Shown: in pieces, positions 1 to 11,596 of the stretch
Layout of the letters: the number at the start of each line of letters is the position of its first letter
How positions within the stretch are numbered: position 1 is the stretch's first letter
NCBI GenBank assembly: GCA_019059635.1
Contig: JAGVRJ010000007.1
Location: 930,001 to 994,000 of the forward strand
Length of the DNA stretch: 64,000 nt
From: Proales similis
Lineage: Eukaryota > Rotifera > Eurotatoria > Ploima > Proalidae
Direction: 5' to 3'
The notes under the pieces: model-generated
Told to the model about the DNA's origin: nothing
Seen by the model: only the letters and a program-made list of their open reading frames with translations
Database searches by the model: none
Translations under genes and position numbers: made by a program

Positions 1-103
1 CTGCGAGAGCGGCACTTTCTCCTTACATTCGCTCGCTTAGTTAGCCATTCCGCAAAATTTGAGATGGGCGGCCGCGCCCTAAGTTAGTCGGAGCTAAATA
101 TAC

Positions 104-2191
104 CTCATCCTGTTCGGCACGGGCCTTTTGCTCGAGCTCGTCCCGAGCCTTTTTTACCTCTTCCTCGAGCTCGGTGACGCGAAGCTGTAAATATGCCTTC
201 ACAGATTGAAGTGTTTGAATCTCTTCGCGTAGAATGGCCATCTCGTTGGTGAATTGATCGAGTCGGCTGATCAGGTCGTCTTTGAGCACGTTCAATGCGT
301 GCCTGTGAATTAGTAAATTATAAACTTGATGGACAGGAAAAAGTCGAAAATGAACTCGTTTACTTTGTTTGGAGTAGTTCACTGTTCTCTTTGATCAGAT
401 TGGCCACCTCTCTTGTCATGCCTTTGATCGATTGAATTTCGGTTAGCATTTTCGAATAAAATGGCACATTAACTAACAACTAGCAGACTAGAAATAAACT
501 ATTTAAAGACACCAGTACACACAAGCATGCTTCTTGCCTCTGGCCTGAAGGCAGTCGAATAAGAAATAAATCAAAGAAATCAACACACAATACAACTCCT
601 AAGAAATCGAGCTAATCAATCGCCTTTCTAAAGGCACAACATCTCAATCCTTTCTTACCAAATAAATGACCTTTGACTGTGAATTGTGGATTGCGAATTT
701 TCGATAAAAGTGTGGCAAATTTCAGCTCTTGATACAAAACACAAGCAACTACCTGAAAGATCGGCTGCGTCGTCGAGATCGTCTTTGGAAAACTCGTTGT
801 AAATGTCGCTCCTCGTGAGTCTGAGTTGGTTGGAAAATTGTCAGTTTAAACCAACACAAAAAGGCAAATTAGATGAACTTACGCGTCGTCTTCTTGCTCT
901 TCTTCTCCATTTGATTTTATTGTGCCTTTTCGTCGTTCATTTACAGTTGAGTTCTAAATCGTCCTTGAGAATGCTCACCTAGAACAGCCTCCTCGAGTTC
1001 CATGTCTCCTGGCCCAGTGAAATGCTCGTCGAAATTTTCAGCGCTCTCCATGGGCTGGGCAACAATTTGATCGACCATACTCGGCTCACTTTCGTATCGC
1101 TCGAGATGCTCGTCGTCCTGCAAAACAGTATTCAGCGCTGAGTTTATGTCCGAGCGTGAGTTTGCTTTTAATGCATTGATCAGCTCGGTTCGATCGATGT
1201 TTGCCGAGCTTCTCAACAGCTCTAACAGGCGCTCCTTGTTGTCTTTGCCTGAATTGACGGCTCGAGACGGCTCTGACCCGTACCAGATTTTAGCTCGTTC
1301 CATATAGTCGCAATGAGTTTTGAAAAGCTTTCATCGAATGCTTCATTATATTCATCTCGAAGGTCGAATTTGAATAAATTGAATCTACCTCCGTGTAGCG
1401 TTCGTGCAGCTTGTTGTACTCTCGCTTCAGCTCTCCCTCTTTTTCCTCGAGCCTCGATACTATTGAAAAATGCGGCTAGTAAGCGAGAGCCAGCTTGTGA
1501 CACTTTCATTCTAATTGACTCACCGTGATCGGTAGCGTTTTTTGATTTGAGTTCAATCATTCTTACGATCGATTCCAAACTCTTTATCTTCTCCTCGTGT
1601 TCGCGTCTCTGTTCAGCGGCCGAATCTTCGCTTTGGAATAGTTTCTATTCGCAAACACTCACGTTAAACTAAAATGAAGAAATGCTCTCAAGTCGCAAGT
1701 TGCGTACCATTTCCGCGTCTTTTCTCGTTTGCTTTTCCTTCTCATACTGGTTCATGAGGTTGTCATAGTCGTCTTTCATCAATTCGAACTCAATCTCGAT
1801 CTCTTCTTTTTCTTGATAGGAGTTGTCAAGCGCCTCTATTTTGCGTGCGTCCGTTCGTGTAAATCAAGGGCTAGTTGATGTTGCCAAGATACTTGAACCT
1901 ACCCAAAATATTGACCACTATGGGCATGAGCTCCTTGACGGCCTCTTGGCCAAACGTTTTGACCATTTTCTCTAGTTCGGCGTAGACCGAACCGGCCAGC
2001 GAAGCGACTCGCTCGTTTAGAATTGAGCTTCCCATGTGGTTCTCTTGTTGGCTAGATTTGATCAAATGGGCCGACTCGGCCAGGCCGGCCAGATCCAGAC
2101 TACTTGTAGTCTTGCTGAGCGCTTCACTGCCCGCCAGAGTGCTCTTTTCCTCGCTCTCGGCCTGAACTAGTGAATTTTGATGCTCACTCAT
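104..2191 (-). CDS. MAPK8IP3: JNK-interacting protein 3/4 (JIP3/JIP4, Sunday driver/UNC-16), N-terminal part
   Basis: Scaffold linking kinesin-1, dynein/dynactin and JNK-pathway kinases on transported vesicles. Nine exons fit splice consensus and phase: 2191-1903, 1835-1708, 1644-1524, 1459-1389, 1327-979, 925-883, 820-753, 472-364, 302-104. The start gives MSEHQNSL. Residues about 50-100 form the RH1 region (ERVASLAGSVYAELEKMV, KELMPIVVNILE). A long coiled coil follows (SRLEEKEGELKREYNKLHERYTE read across two exons). Later exons carry the leucine-zipper segment (MTREVANLIKENSELL, ALNVLKDDLISRLDQ, LRVTELEEEVKKARDELE). The C-terminal WD40-like part lies beyond the left edge; a pyrimidine-rich acceptor-like AG sits at position 1. 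Intron 473-752 is 280 nt, long for this window, and could hide another exon. The start lies 483 bp from DDX52 on the other strand, suggesting a shared promoter region. JIP3 and JIP4 cannot be separated in invertebrates, so the symbol is indicative. Confidence 0.88.
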
Positions 2192-2674
2192 TTCTAAGCC
2201 AGCGTCTGAATAAGTGAATCGCCTCTAACAATCGAGTAGCTAGATTTAGATTGTGTTCAAGCAACAAAAATAACAACAACTCATGAAACAAAACACAACT
2301 GCAGCGATTGACTGTACTGTCGGCTCTCTCCCTCGGCCGGCTATAATTTATGCCCGTCACGTCTAATTCGTTCCGAATCACACAAGTACAGACCCTACCC
2401 TATGGTGAACTCCTCTATTAGCTCGCTTGCTTTTTTTGCTGGGCCCATTATGATGCCTTAAGTCGCCCTATTTCATTTACGTATTTATTGCTTGATGCAA
2501 ATCCCACTTAATTATGCATCGCTTTGAGCTTCGAGTTGAGCCAGCTCCTTTCTTTATTTTTTTTTTTGTTGTTGCGATATTTGTTCGCTTGGTTTTGCTT
2601 GACCATTGTTGGACGAGATAGCCTCCGAGTTTTCATGCTTGCAGGCAGATAAACCTTTTTTTTTTCCTGAAAAA
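2192..2674. promoter_or_regulatory. Divergent intergenic region between JIP3/4 and DDX52
   Basis: Head-to-head spacer of 483 bp between two start codons on opposite strands, so it should hold both 5' UTRs and promoters. It contains T-rich stretches (2556-2570 and 2657-2666) and no coding signal that I trust. No clear TATA box is placed by eye. Confidence 0.5.
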
Positions 2675-4606
2675 ATGGACTCGAATCAATTGCTTCGAAA
2701 ACTGACCACCAACTTGGTGTTCACCGCCAAACAGCCGAGGTCTGTTCAAGCTAGCCAGAGCGTGTCAACTGATTTAAGCGATTCGAGCAAAAAAATTGGA
2801 AAGAAGACTTTAAAAAAGAAACAGGCGAGAGATGCACGTGCAAAGCAAATTAGAGATGCCTATTCAATTCACGTGGTGTCGGGCGCCGATATCCCACAGC
2901 CAATTGAAAAATTTCAAGAACTATTCGACCAGCAGGAATTCAAACGCAGCTACTCGCTTGATCTGCCGGAAAAATTGATCGAAAACTTGAAATCTTACAA
3001 TTTCGGCCAATTCCTCACACCTGTACAAATGCAATGTGTTCCTCTGCTACTTAACGTAATTCGGTTAACTTTCTTCCGGTTCCCGATAAATCCGTACACG
3101 TTTGGCAATTTTCTTTAATTTAGTCTCGACCGGTTCTGGCCTGCGCTCCCACAGGCAGTGGAAAGACATTCGCTTACCTCTTTCCTCTAATTTGCCACCT
3201 GACCAACATGGAGCAGTCGTCGAAGAAAATCCAAGCGGTTATTCTCCTGCCAACCAGAGAGCTTGCCCAACAGGTTTGTGCGCCATTCCAGAAAATAATT
3301 TCAAAAGTTAATGAGAAGTAAATCGAAAAGATTTACTTTGAAAGTGTCCGCTTGACGGACGGTATGAGCCTGAAAATAAGCCTTCTGCACCAAAAGAACC
3401 AGAAAAATTACAGCGGCCTTTGCGACCTACTAATCACAACTCCGAGTCGACTTATTCAGCTAGTTGAGCGCAAAAGCGACGTTCTGTCAGCTGTTCAGTG
3501 GCTAGTAATCGACGAAGCAGACAAGCTTTTTGAAGAGGGAAAGCAGGGATTCCGCGAACAAGTAAACTATTCCGAGATTATTTGAATCAGATTTGAATTT
3601 TTAAACACCAAACTCAACAGCTTGGAGTCATTTACCGCGCCTGCTCACAGCCCAATATTCGCCACTGCTACTTTAGTGCTACAAACGCTCCGGCTGTTGA
3701 AGAATGGTGCCGTTTAAACTCACACGAACTTGTCCAAGTCACGATTGGGAAAAGGTTTGAATTTGAGCTCAACTTGAGAGGAGTTCATTTTTTGACGATG
3801 AAAAACTTTAGAAATAGTGCGCCGCAAACAATCGATCAGCGAATGGTCTACGTTGGATCTGAAGAGGGCAAGCTTGTCGAACTAAGAAACATATTCCAGC
3901 AAGTGAGTTTATTTCGAATTTGTAACTAATCCAGCGCAAAACTAGCGAAGCAATTCTCGTAGGGATTTCAACCACCACTGATCATATTTGTCGAAACAAA
4001 AGACCGGTCCAATATGCTTTTTCGCGAGCTCATCTACGAGAACGTCAGGGTCGATGTGATCAATTCTGATCGCTCTGAACAGCAGGTAAGACGCCAAATT
4101 ATTGAGAACTGAAAATCGGCTGACTGTAAACAATCCCAAACTTTTAGAGGCAGAATACTCTCATGTCTTTTCGCGAGGGCAAAATTTGGGTTCTGATTTG
4201 CACAGAACTCCTGAGCCGTGGTCTGGACTTTAAGGCAGTCAGTTTCATTATAAACTACGATTTTCCTCGTAGCTCGGCCAGCTATCTACACCGAATCGGT
4301 CGTTCAGGCCGAGCGGGCCGGTCAGGAACTGCACTTACATTCTTTACCGACGACGATTTTCCCAAACTCAAAGGTCTGGTTCACTTTCTAACAAGGACCG
4401 GATGTCAAATACCCGAATACCTGAGCAAGTTTCACGAGCAAATTAAGGCCAGCAAAAAGCTGAAGAAAGCAAAAAACAACAAGAGCCAGCTGAAACGTCT
4501 CGGAAAATCGCCATCTGTGAAAAATGACAAACAAACTTCTAAAAAACCCAAATCACAGAGCGTAAAGGCCAAAAAGAAGCAAAAAAGCGAAAAGAGCAAG
4601 GACTAG
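2675..4606 (+). CDS. DDX52: DEAD-box RNA helicase DDX52 (yeast Rok1)
   Basis: Nucleolar ATP-dependent RNA helicase; yeast Rok1 works in 18S rRNA/40S processing. Seven exons: 2675-3055, 3124-3273, 3331-3561, 3621-3754, 3812-3902, 3963-4085, 4148-4606, giving 522 aa. Motifs in order: Q-motif region (LTPVQMQCVPLLL), Walker A APTGSGKT at residues 135-142, PTRELAQQ, DEAD at 238-241, SAT at 273-275, and HRIGRSGRAGR at 418-428, with a Lys-rich C-tail. The DDX52/Rok1 signatures are DEADKLFEEGKQGFREQ and GKIWVLICTELLSRGLDFK. The start MDSNQLLRKL matches the usual DDX52 N-terminus. An in-frame TAA at 3319 lies inside the 57-nt intron 3274-3330, so it is not a nonsense mutation. AATAAA at 4633 is the likely poly(A) signal. 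Confidence 0.95.
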
Positions 4607-4724
4607 GCTTGCTGCGCAAAATTGCTGGTTACAATAAATCCAACTCAAATAAAGAAAAATGCGATTCTTTGTTTCTTTACTCAACCGCTAAAAGCGAAAG
4701 CAAAAGGAGGAATTTCTATTCGTG

Positions 4725-5019
4725 CTAGCTTTCTTCAATCTGTTGCGTCCAGCTTGGATAAGACGTTTGAACAATAAACCAGTATTTCAGCTTGAAATAA
4801 GAATATTTTTTAGATTTAGATGAGTAGGTCACAGGAGTTGCAAATGGTTACCTTGGCTTGTCTGAATAGGATCTCTTTTTCACGATCGTGATGGCGCGAA
4901 GCTCGACGTGCGTTTTGAATTTCTCTAATCAAGTTTCGATTTCTGACTCTTGCTCGTTCCGATGGACTGGAGAAGATTGCCTTTAGGTCAAAATCACTAG
5001 GACGAACGAGAATAGACAT
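4725..5019 (-). CDS. Small two-exon protein of unknown function (77 aa)
   Basis: Exon 1 (5019-4852) and exon 2 (4790-4725) are joined across a 61-nt GT-AG intron of the size typical here, in phase 0. The protein starts MSILVRPSDFDLKA. It has a basic/acidic middle likely to be helical (NRNLIREIQNARRASRHHDR) and ends in an aromatic tail (LKYWFIVQTSYPSWTQQ). I do not recognise the family. No signal peptide or membrane segment is visible. It is convergent with DDX52 (118 bp apart) and lies downstream of UBE3C on the same strand. An upstream coding exon is possible because the frame stays open 45 nt 5' of the chosen ATG. The evidence is the fitting splice pair and non-repetitive codon use. Confidence 0.5.
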
Positions 5020-5304
5020 TGCTGAAGCGAATTGTTGAGAAATAAAGACGTAAAACTCATCCAAATTATTCTAATGATGATTATGTCACCTAAGCAACGG
5101 AGCATATCTCATTAATGAGCAAGTTTAAAAATGAGCAGCCAACACACATTCATTCAGATTTGGTCTGAAGAATCAAATTAATTCGATTGAGGTCCAAATC
5201 AGTCAGATATTGAAACAGTTATTGAATAATGAAGAAACGTTCACAGCGTGGAAATCGTTTATTATTTTTAATTTGAATATAAAGTCGTTGTTCATGGTTT
5301 TGGG

Positions 5305-8300
5305 CTAACTCAGGTCAAAGCCAGCACCGGACTCGATTGCGTCGACAAGTTTTTTCCTCAACAGCTGGTAGTCTTCTATTGGCGGAAGTTTGAGCAAATT
5401 GAGGCATGTGCTGGCAGTGGGCAGTCTCTCCACGTCCCTCGAGCTGTGGATGGCGAAATTCGGAATCAAATTTTTAAAACCGAACAAGGGCGGGAAGGAA
5501 CGGCTCGTTGCAAATCTGAGCAGTTTACGTCTCAAATCTTCGTCAAACTCGGTAACTATATTCCAAAAGTTAACAATAACTGGATGTTGCTCATCGAAAG
5601 GCGCTGAGAATAAACACGTTGGTTAAAGGGGCGAAACAAAAGAAAGAAAATCGACGAGCGCGATCTTACCTGCATAAACAGTGAAAGCTCGCCAATCGCT
5701 AACATCAATGAACGTTTTCTGGCCCGAAATCAAATTTTGCAGCTCGTTAAAGTTAAAAAGTCGAAGCAAGTCTAGACTGATCACATTTGATATGCCCTGC
5801 TTAAACGCCTTTACTTGGCCGGATATCTGCCGGTTGAGTTTGTAGTCGGCCAGTAAATGAATGTACTCGATCTTGTTCTCGTTGGTGACCAGTATCTCTT
5901 TTCCGTTCGGTTTGAGCTCGTGCAAAGAGTGCTCGCCGAATTCGCTCACGCTGATCGCAAAATTGAGGTCAAGCGAAGCGACGTCGCCCTCGAAGTTTTT
6001 TAAATAAATCAAATTCCTTTAAAAGGTGAATAAAATCAATTAAAGCCAGCTTGAATTAATGAGTCGCCGACTTACTTGTAAATGTCAGGGTCGAGAGAGG
6101 ACAAGTAGTCAATGTCCAGCCGAGTATCCGCATACTTGCTCAGAATCTTTTGGAGGAAAAAGTTGGCGAATTTGAGCTGCGATAAAAGATTGCCTTGAAT
6201 CGCTTTGGCCAGCATGCGGCCAAGGAAGAAAAAGTGCTGATCTGAATTCTGGACGAGTTTTTGCGCGTGCGGATTAGGAAACAAGAGGCCGTCACTGGTC
6301 AAAACGAAAAAGCCTCTGTTGGGATCGAAGCCCGTCTCGAGCAGCTGTATTAGGAATTCTCTGTAGAGGCCGCCGCCGTCAACTCCAGCTTCAACGATTC
6401 CGTGACGGTCAACCATCTCGACTGTGATTCGACTTGTTGCGAGGTTCGGCGCTAGAAAACGAAAATAAGCTAAATTTGGAGAAGTAAACTCCTTCACAGT
6501 CATTTTGGTACCATTTTCCAACGAAAGATTCTCAAAGGCGTCTTCGTACAAGTAATCGCGGCGAATGCGAATTTTGATTGCCGAGTTGGCTGAATGCAAA
6601 CTTGATCCGGAAATGTTGGCATTGTCCGCGAACTGATCAAACATCTTCAATTGTCGAGAGTAGAACTTAGGGCTACAGTCAACTGTAATCTAGCAATTTT
6701 ACTTGAACTCTTTGCTCGAACGGAATAGAGAACGGCAGCTCCTGGAGAACTGCCAAGCAGCGTATGTCAGCCACAGTAAGTCTTCGATCCAATTCTTCGC
6801 CTAAATTAAGCGTCAATGGTTTGAAATGTAAAAACTTGAGCTTGAACATTCACTCACTTTCCAAAAATAGATAGCTGGTTTGTCCGAATTTGAGACGCGT
6901 GAGCTCGTCGAGCTGGATTATATTGATGATGTTTTGGATTCGATCTCCGGTTCCGGCTGACACCCAGAGGTCTTCGGGGCAGAAGCCTCGTCTGATGTCT
7001 CGTGTGTACAGTCTCTGAACGAGCTGGCTGCAAGCTTGAAAGAGATATGTGAACTGCAGTGCCGACCTGCTCGTGCTTTGCCATTTTTCTTCAGACGTCA
7101 AGTCCGGAAAGAGACGAGCGAAGTTCATGTTTGAGCGCTCGCGCGGTTTACCGCCCTCTTCTGGATGCATAAGATTTATGGTGCCCAGGCATACTTGCTT
7201 GAGAAGAGCGCACAGTTGAATTAGCTCAAGTTTGGTAAATACTGCCTCGCCGAGCAGAAACTCTTCATCCAGCACAGTTAGCAGCAACAGATTGTACAGC
7301 GAACAAAACGAGCTCAACGGTGCAATCAGAGTGCTCAAATTGAACGCATTTGATCCGTTCGCTAGCAACTGTATGAGTCGAATATCTTGTCTACAAGGTC
7401 ATGATAAAGAAATTCAGCTGAGTTGGTCTAGTTGAGGAGCAGGAAGAGAAACGGCTACCCAGATGATGATCGCAACTCGTTTATGCTGCTCCACAATGCG
7501 GACAAAAATGGCTTGTTGAAAGCAAGCATTTTTTGCAGACTTGCAAATTCGGTCAAATGAGGCCGAGACAGTGAAATTTGTGATTCAAGCAACTTACACT
7601 GACTGATGCGATCGATTTGCGAGACTTATCCAGGCAAGAAATGAGAACTGTGAAAGGCAGAGAACGACTCGCTTGAATTGTTCGGCGGGAGCCGCTTGCA
7701 AACTGTTTAGAAGGTTTGCCAAGCGCTCAGAGAAAATTTTGGTGTCCAAAGTCGCATGAAGCGCTTTAACCTGCTCCTCGTCAGTCTGAAGCATGTCCAG
7801 CAGATTTGATTGGTCCAGTAGACGAGCGATTAGTTCGATATACAATGCTAGTTGCTCATCGTCCATATTTTCTTAAATGAAAGCAAGTTTTACTCTTTTT
7901 TATGCTCGAGACAAGTCCATGTCCGGCAACTGACTTGTTAAATTCTCATGGTAGATTATTAAAAGGCTGTAGAGCGAGTTGAGACTGGCTTTCGAGTGAA
8001 TGTGAGCAGCAAATGAGCCCAATCTTGAGTTGACCATTTGAGGGCTAATAATGAACTGAAGATTGAACAGAACACATTTAACTTGAGGCCTGTTAATGTG
8101 CACGAATAGCTCGTCGTTCAAGCTTTTGACTATCTGTTTGTCCAGCGGTTGTTCCATGTAAACGAAGCATTTTGACAAAAGATGACATATACTCTGGGCG
8201 ATGGGCACTCGAGCCGCGGAAGCGACCGAATCGTGAATTCGTTGGCAAGCTTGCCGAACGCATTGAGACACGAAGCCTAAAGATGGGACATTAGTCTGAC

Positions 8301-9114
8301 ACAAGACGCGGTCATGTGGCCAAAAAGTAAAACCGTTCTGAATCAGATGTGAAAATATGAGCCGAGCGGGTTCTTGCGCGCCTTGGTAGCTCTTTGCTTC
8401 GGTGAAATAGTCGATTGTGCGAAGCTGAAGAGAGTTGCTCAAGTCCATCGACTGTAGATTGAAACAGAGCACTTTGGCTACGCCCAGACTCAGCGTGGCT
8501 CGTTGAACCATCACTTGGACCAGTTCATTTTTCATCGCTAGCAGTCTCTGGGTGACTGATGCCTGGTTTCGACAATTAAGAAATTAAATTTAATCAACGC
8601 CAACTATTGTCAACACTTACGAGTCGATTTGAGTCTAGTTTGGGGTCATAGAACCGGTTTATGAGTGCTATTGAATGCTCAATGGAGCTGAGATCTTCTT
8701 TGGCCCCGATCAGAGCATCGTATTCGACTCGGAGCTTAGTTTTCTAATGAAATCATTGATCAGGTGAAAACCCAATTGCAATTCACAACCAAATCAGGGG
8801 ACTTACGATTGACTTTCGAACTCTGTAACTCTTGAAGCAAGCTTGAATTTTCGTTGCCGCAGCATTTTCTCTCTTTTCAGCCTGAGAAAACAGTAATAAG
8901 AAATTGACCAGAATGAGCCGAAGAATTTCGAGTCTCTTACCTCTCTTTTGCGTCTTTCGTCTTGAGCTTTTTTCAGCAGGTCATCTCGGCTTTTCTGAAT
9001 ATTTCTATTTTACTTGAGGCTTCTCATGAAATTTGCTCGGCTACTCACGGGTTTACTTGAACCGGCCAGATTTATGGAAGGGCGAGACTTGAAAGAACCA
9101 TCAAACAAATCCAT
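5305..9114 (-). CDS. UBE3C: HECT-domain E3 ubiquitin ligase UBE3C
   Basis: Ubiquitin ligase of the UBE3C (KIAA10) type, which extends ubiquitin chains on proteasome-bound substrates. Twelve exons: 9114-9049, 8994-8941, 8881-8807, 8743-8621, 8562-7935, 7871-7598, 7539-7459, 7390-6858, 6800-6703, 6644-6076, 6016-5670, 5603-5305, about 1,048 aa (human about 1,083). The N-terminus MDLFDGSFKSRPSINLAG and a following K/R-rich stretch match UBE3C. An IQ motif lies at residues 52-63 (IQACFKSYRVRK). The HECT domain shows GGGLYREFL, FFFLGRMLAKAI, LNRQISGQ and the catalytic Cys in TASTCLNLLKLP (codon 5404-5406, 33 residues from the end). The C-terminus GFDLS is typical. Donor ACAA/GTCAGT at 7934 and the acceptor before 6644 were chosen to keep frame and family spacing. 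AATAAA reads on the minus strand near 5258. Confidence 0.95.
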
Positions 9115-9398
9115 AATAGCTTTAGGATGCGTTTAACAGATTTCTGTCCAACTCCCTTTCATCCCATTTCAATAATGCGAGCATAAACCTTTGGATGCAA
9201 AATAAACATTAAAATTGGGCAGCTTTTGCCTGAGCTCAATTCGACTTTGCTGGGCACCATCTCGCCAGTTCTACTTGCCCTTGTGTTTCTTTAACTATCT
9301 GCTTTAATTCGACTCAATTTCCATCCAAGGATTTGAGATAAGAAAAAATTTATAAATTGAAGCGAATTTGTATTTTATTAGGTTTCTTTTTCTGGCAG

Positions 9399-9527
9399 TT
9401 AAAAATCCATGAATTCGAGCTGACTTGTAAGCTTTGTGCACGTGCTTTTGGATTCAAGTAAATCTGAGTCTATTCGCTCCATTACTAGTTTTGACTTAGC
9501 TGGCTTGGTTGGTTTAGATCGCGGCAT
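9399..9527 (-). CDS. Candidate 42-aa basic microprotein
   Basis: An ATG-initiated frame encodes MPRSKPTKPAKSKLVMERID and a C-terminus ending LTSQLEFMDF. The N-terminal third is Pro/Lys-rich and the rest is amphipathic. AATAAA on the minus strand near 9373 lies just downstream, as expected for a short transcription unit. It sits between the UBE3C start and the G6PD stop on the same strand. No homologue is recognised. Such a short frame can occur by chance, and it could also be the last exon of something larger, although no good upstream exon was found. Confidence 0.3.
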   Translation of the reverse strand: MPRSKPTKPAKSKLVMERIDSDLLESKSTCTKLTSQLEFMDF

Positions 9528-9638
9528 TTTGGTCGTCGTTTGGTAAAATGAAAATTAATCTCAGAAAAAAAAGATTTAAAATTTTAAAATCGAAACTGCG
9601 CTTGTCTAGCAGACAAGAATGCAGCTGTGAAATTGAAA

Positions 9639-11596
9639 TCAGATTCGCGAGTTTGGCTTCCACTGATAGTTTTTGTCGTGAGTAAATCGCCCTTTTTTGG
9701 CAATCAGCTCATCGGCTTCGGGCAGACTGCGAATGCCGAACGGATAAGGAATCGGCTTCACTTTCTCTGCCTCAATTTTGTGCAGCAAGGGTGTGAATAT
9801 GCGCCAAGCTTCGGCCAATTCGTCCGAGCGGACAAAGTGAATTTGGCTGCCGAGGAACACGTCCAGAATGAGACGCTCGTAAGCCTCAGGCATTCGAACA
9901 CCCTTTTGAAGTGGGCAGTCTAAAACATTCGGGCCAGCATTTCAAAAATCACGAGGCTCACCTCAAATCTCGAGTTGTAGGAAAGGTCCAGCTCTGTCTG
10001 TTCGACGCTGAAATTCATGCCCGGCTTCTTGGTCATTATTTTCAAGTAGACGGCTTCGTTGGGCTGCACTCGGATGACAAGTTCATTGCGCACACACGAG
10101 TTGTCGAATATGTCGCCGGGCACTTCTTTGAATTGGATTCTCACTTCGGTCTTGCGCTCGTTCAAGGCTGGACAGAGAAGAGGAGTGAGGCAGAGCGGCC
10201 ATTCGCAATCTGACGAATTGAATTACCTTTGCCACTCTTCAGAATGAATGGAACGCCGTCCCAACGGTCGTTTTTTATTTTTAGAACTGCGCAGGCAAAA
10301 GTCGGCGTAATCGAGTCTGCTCGGTTAAACAAATCGTCGTCAAACGCAAAGCTCAGCTGTTTGTTTAGATAAATTATGAACTGCTTACCTTTGGGAACGG
10401 TTTTATCGTCAAGATAACCGAGCTTTGCTTCGCCCTCGCCGTCTTCTCTTCCCACGTACTGGCCGAGCACCACGTCATCGAGCTCGATTTCCGGAATGCT
10501 CTTCAACACCTTCACTTTTTCGTTTCGGATCTCTTCGCCCTTCTTTGAAATCGGCTGCTCCATGGCCACAAGTGACAGAATCTGGAGCAAATGATTTTGC
10601 ATTACGTCCCTTCAAAATTTCAATTTTGAATCAGTAGGCAGAGAGGGAAATTAGAAGAGCAGAATGGCTGACCTGATGATTCCGAACTCGTCAAAGTAGC
10701 CTCCTCTTCCCTGGGTGCCGATCGGCTCCTTGAACGTGATGGTCACATTTTCGATCGAGTCACGATTCCAGATGCGCTTGAATATTTGATTGGCAAATCG
10801 GAGAACGATCAAGTTCTGCACCATCTCTTTGCCCAGGTAGTGGTCGATGCGATAAATCTCCTCTTCGGGGAAAAGCTTGGACAAGTGAAGCGAGAGCTCG
10901 TTAGATGTGTTCAGGTCCTTTCCGAACGGCTTCTCGATGATCAAACGAGTGAAATGTGGCCTAGGAATCATGACGCGGTGAGAGAATGCCGATCGATGCA
11001 GAATGGGAGGGGACAAGCCTACTTCTGAGCTTTGCATTGCTTGCTCAGCTGCTCGGTCACAGGCGTATAGACGCTTGGTGGCAATGCCAAGTAAAAGATT
11101 CGATTGCAGTCGTCGAACTTTGAGTTGTCCTTTTCTTTGGTTATTTCGATTATCTTCTCGTTTAGCTGCTTGAAGTGCTCGTCCTGGTCATATGAGCCGG
11201 CCAAGTAAAAGTTTCGGCTGACAAACTGCTCGAAGGCTTCCTTTTCCGCGGGCTTCACATTCATGTTGGCGTAGCAGGTCTTGGTCAAATGTTCGTGAAT
11301 GTCAATCTGACTACGCGCATAGCCAAGGAAATAGGTGCGCTCTGGTATGAGCTGATCTCTGAACAGCCACCAGAGTGTTGGGTAGATTTTTTTCTTGGCC
11401 AAATCGCCCTGTGCCAAGCAGAGATTAACTTTACTGTCAAAAAAATGCCAAAAAAAGCGATAGAAGCGAAAGAGCTCACCGATGCGCCCAGAACGACAAA
11501 CACGAGTGCACTCTTGTCATCGCCGGTCAAATGCACTACCGACTGAAACTCTTTGAACAAGTCGTCGGCCTGATTTGCGTTCGCGTTGGTGCTCAT
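9639..11596 (-). CDS. G6PD: Glucose-6-phosphate 1-dehydrogenase
   Basis: Cytosolic entry enzyme of the oxidative pentose phosphate pathway; oxidises glucose-6-phosphate with NADP+. Seven exons: 11596-11480, 11408-11023, 10960-10673, 10609-10389, 10316-10227, 10167-9962, 9902-9639, giving 523 aa (human 515). The dinucleotide-binding motif GASGDLAKKK spans the exon 1/2 junction. Catalytic and substrate motifs are IIEKPFGKD and RIDHYLGKE, followed by [14 protein letters not shown] and ERLILDVF near the C-terminus. The first ATG in frame gives MSTNANAN. The last acceptor (before 9902) restores the usual spacing to PEAYERL. Intron 10317-10388 is 72 nt with no in-frame stop (see findings). The gene is divergent from BORCS7, 1.08 kb away. 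Confidence 0.97.
10317..10388 (-). other. Stop-free, frame-preserving 72-nt intron of G6PD
   Basis: GTAAGC donor and GCAG acceptor on the minus strand. The 72 nt translate as 24 open codons in the frame of the flanking exons. Removing it restores the family spacing (VPK then DSITPTFA), so splicing is the expected constitutive state. Retention would insert 24 residues without a frameshift. Confidence 0.7.

Noticed and set aside
3319-3321. In-frame TAA in DDX52 that looked like a nonsense mutation or pseudogene sign
   Set aside because: It falls in a 57-nt GT-AG intron (3274-3330); splicing restores the Rok1/DDX52 sequence LAQQIYFESVRLT without a stop.
6645-6665. Upstream acceptor for UBE3C exon 10 giving a 37-nt intron
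   Set aside because: Adds seven residues not expected in the family; the next AG gives a 58-nt intron and exact alignment (RVQ-MFDQF).
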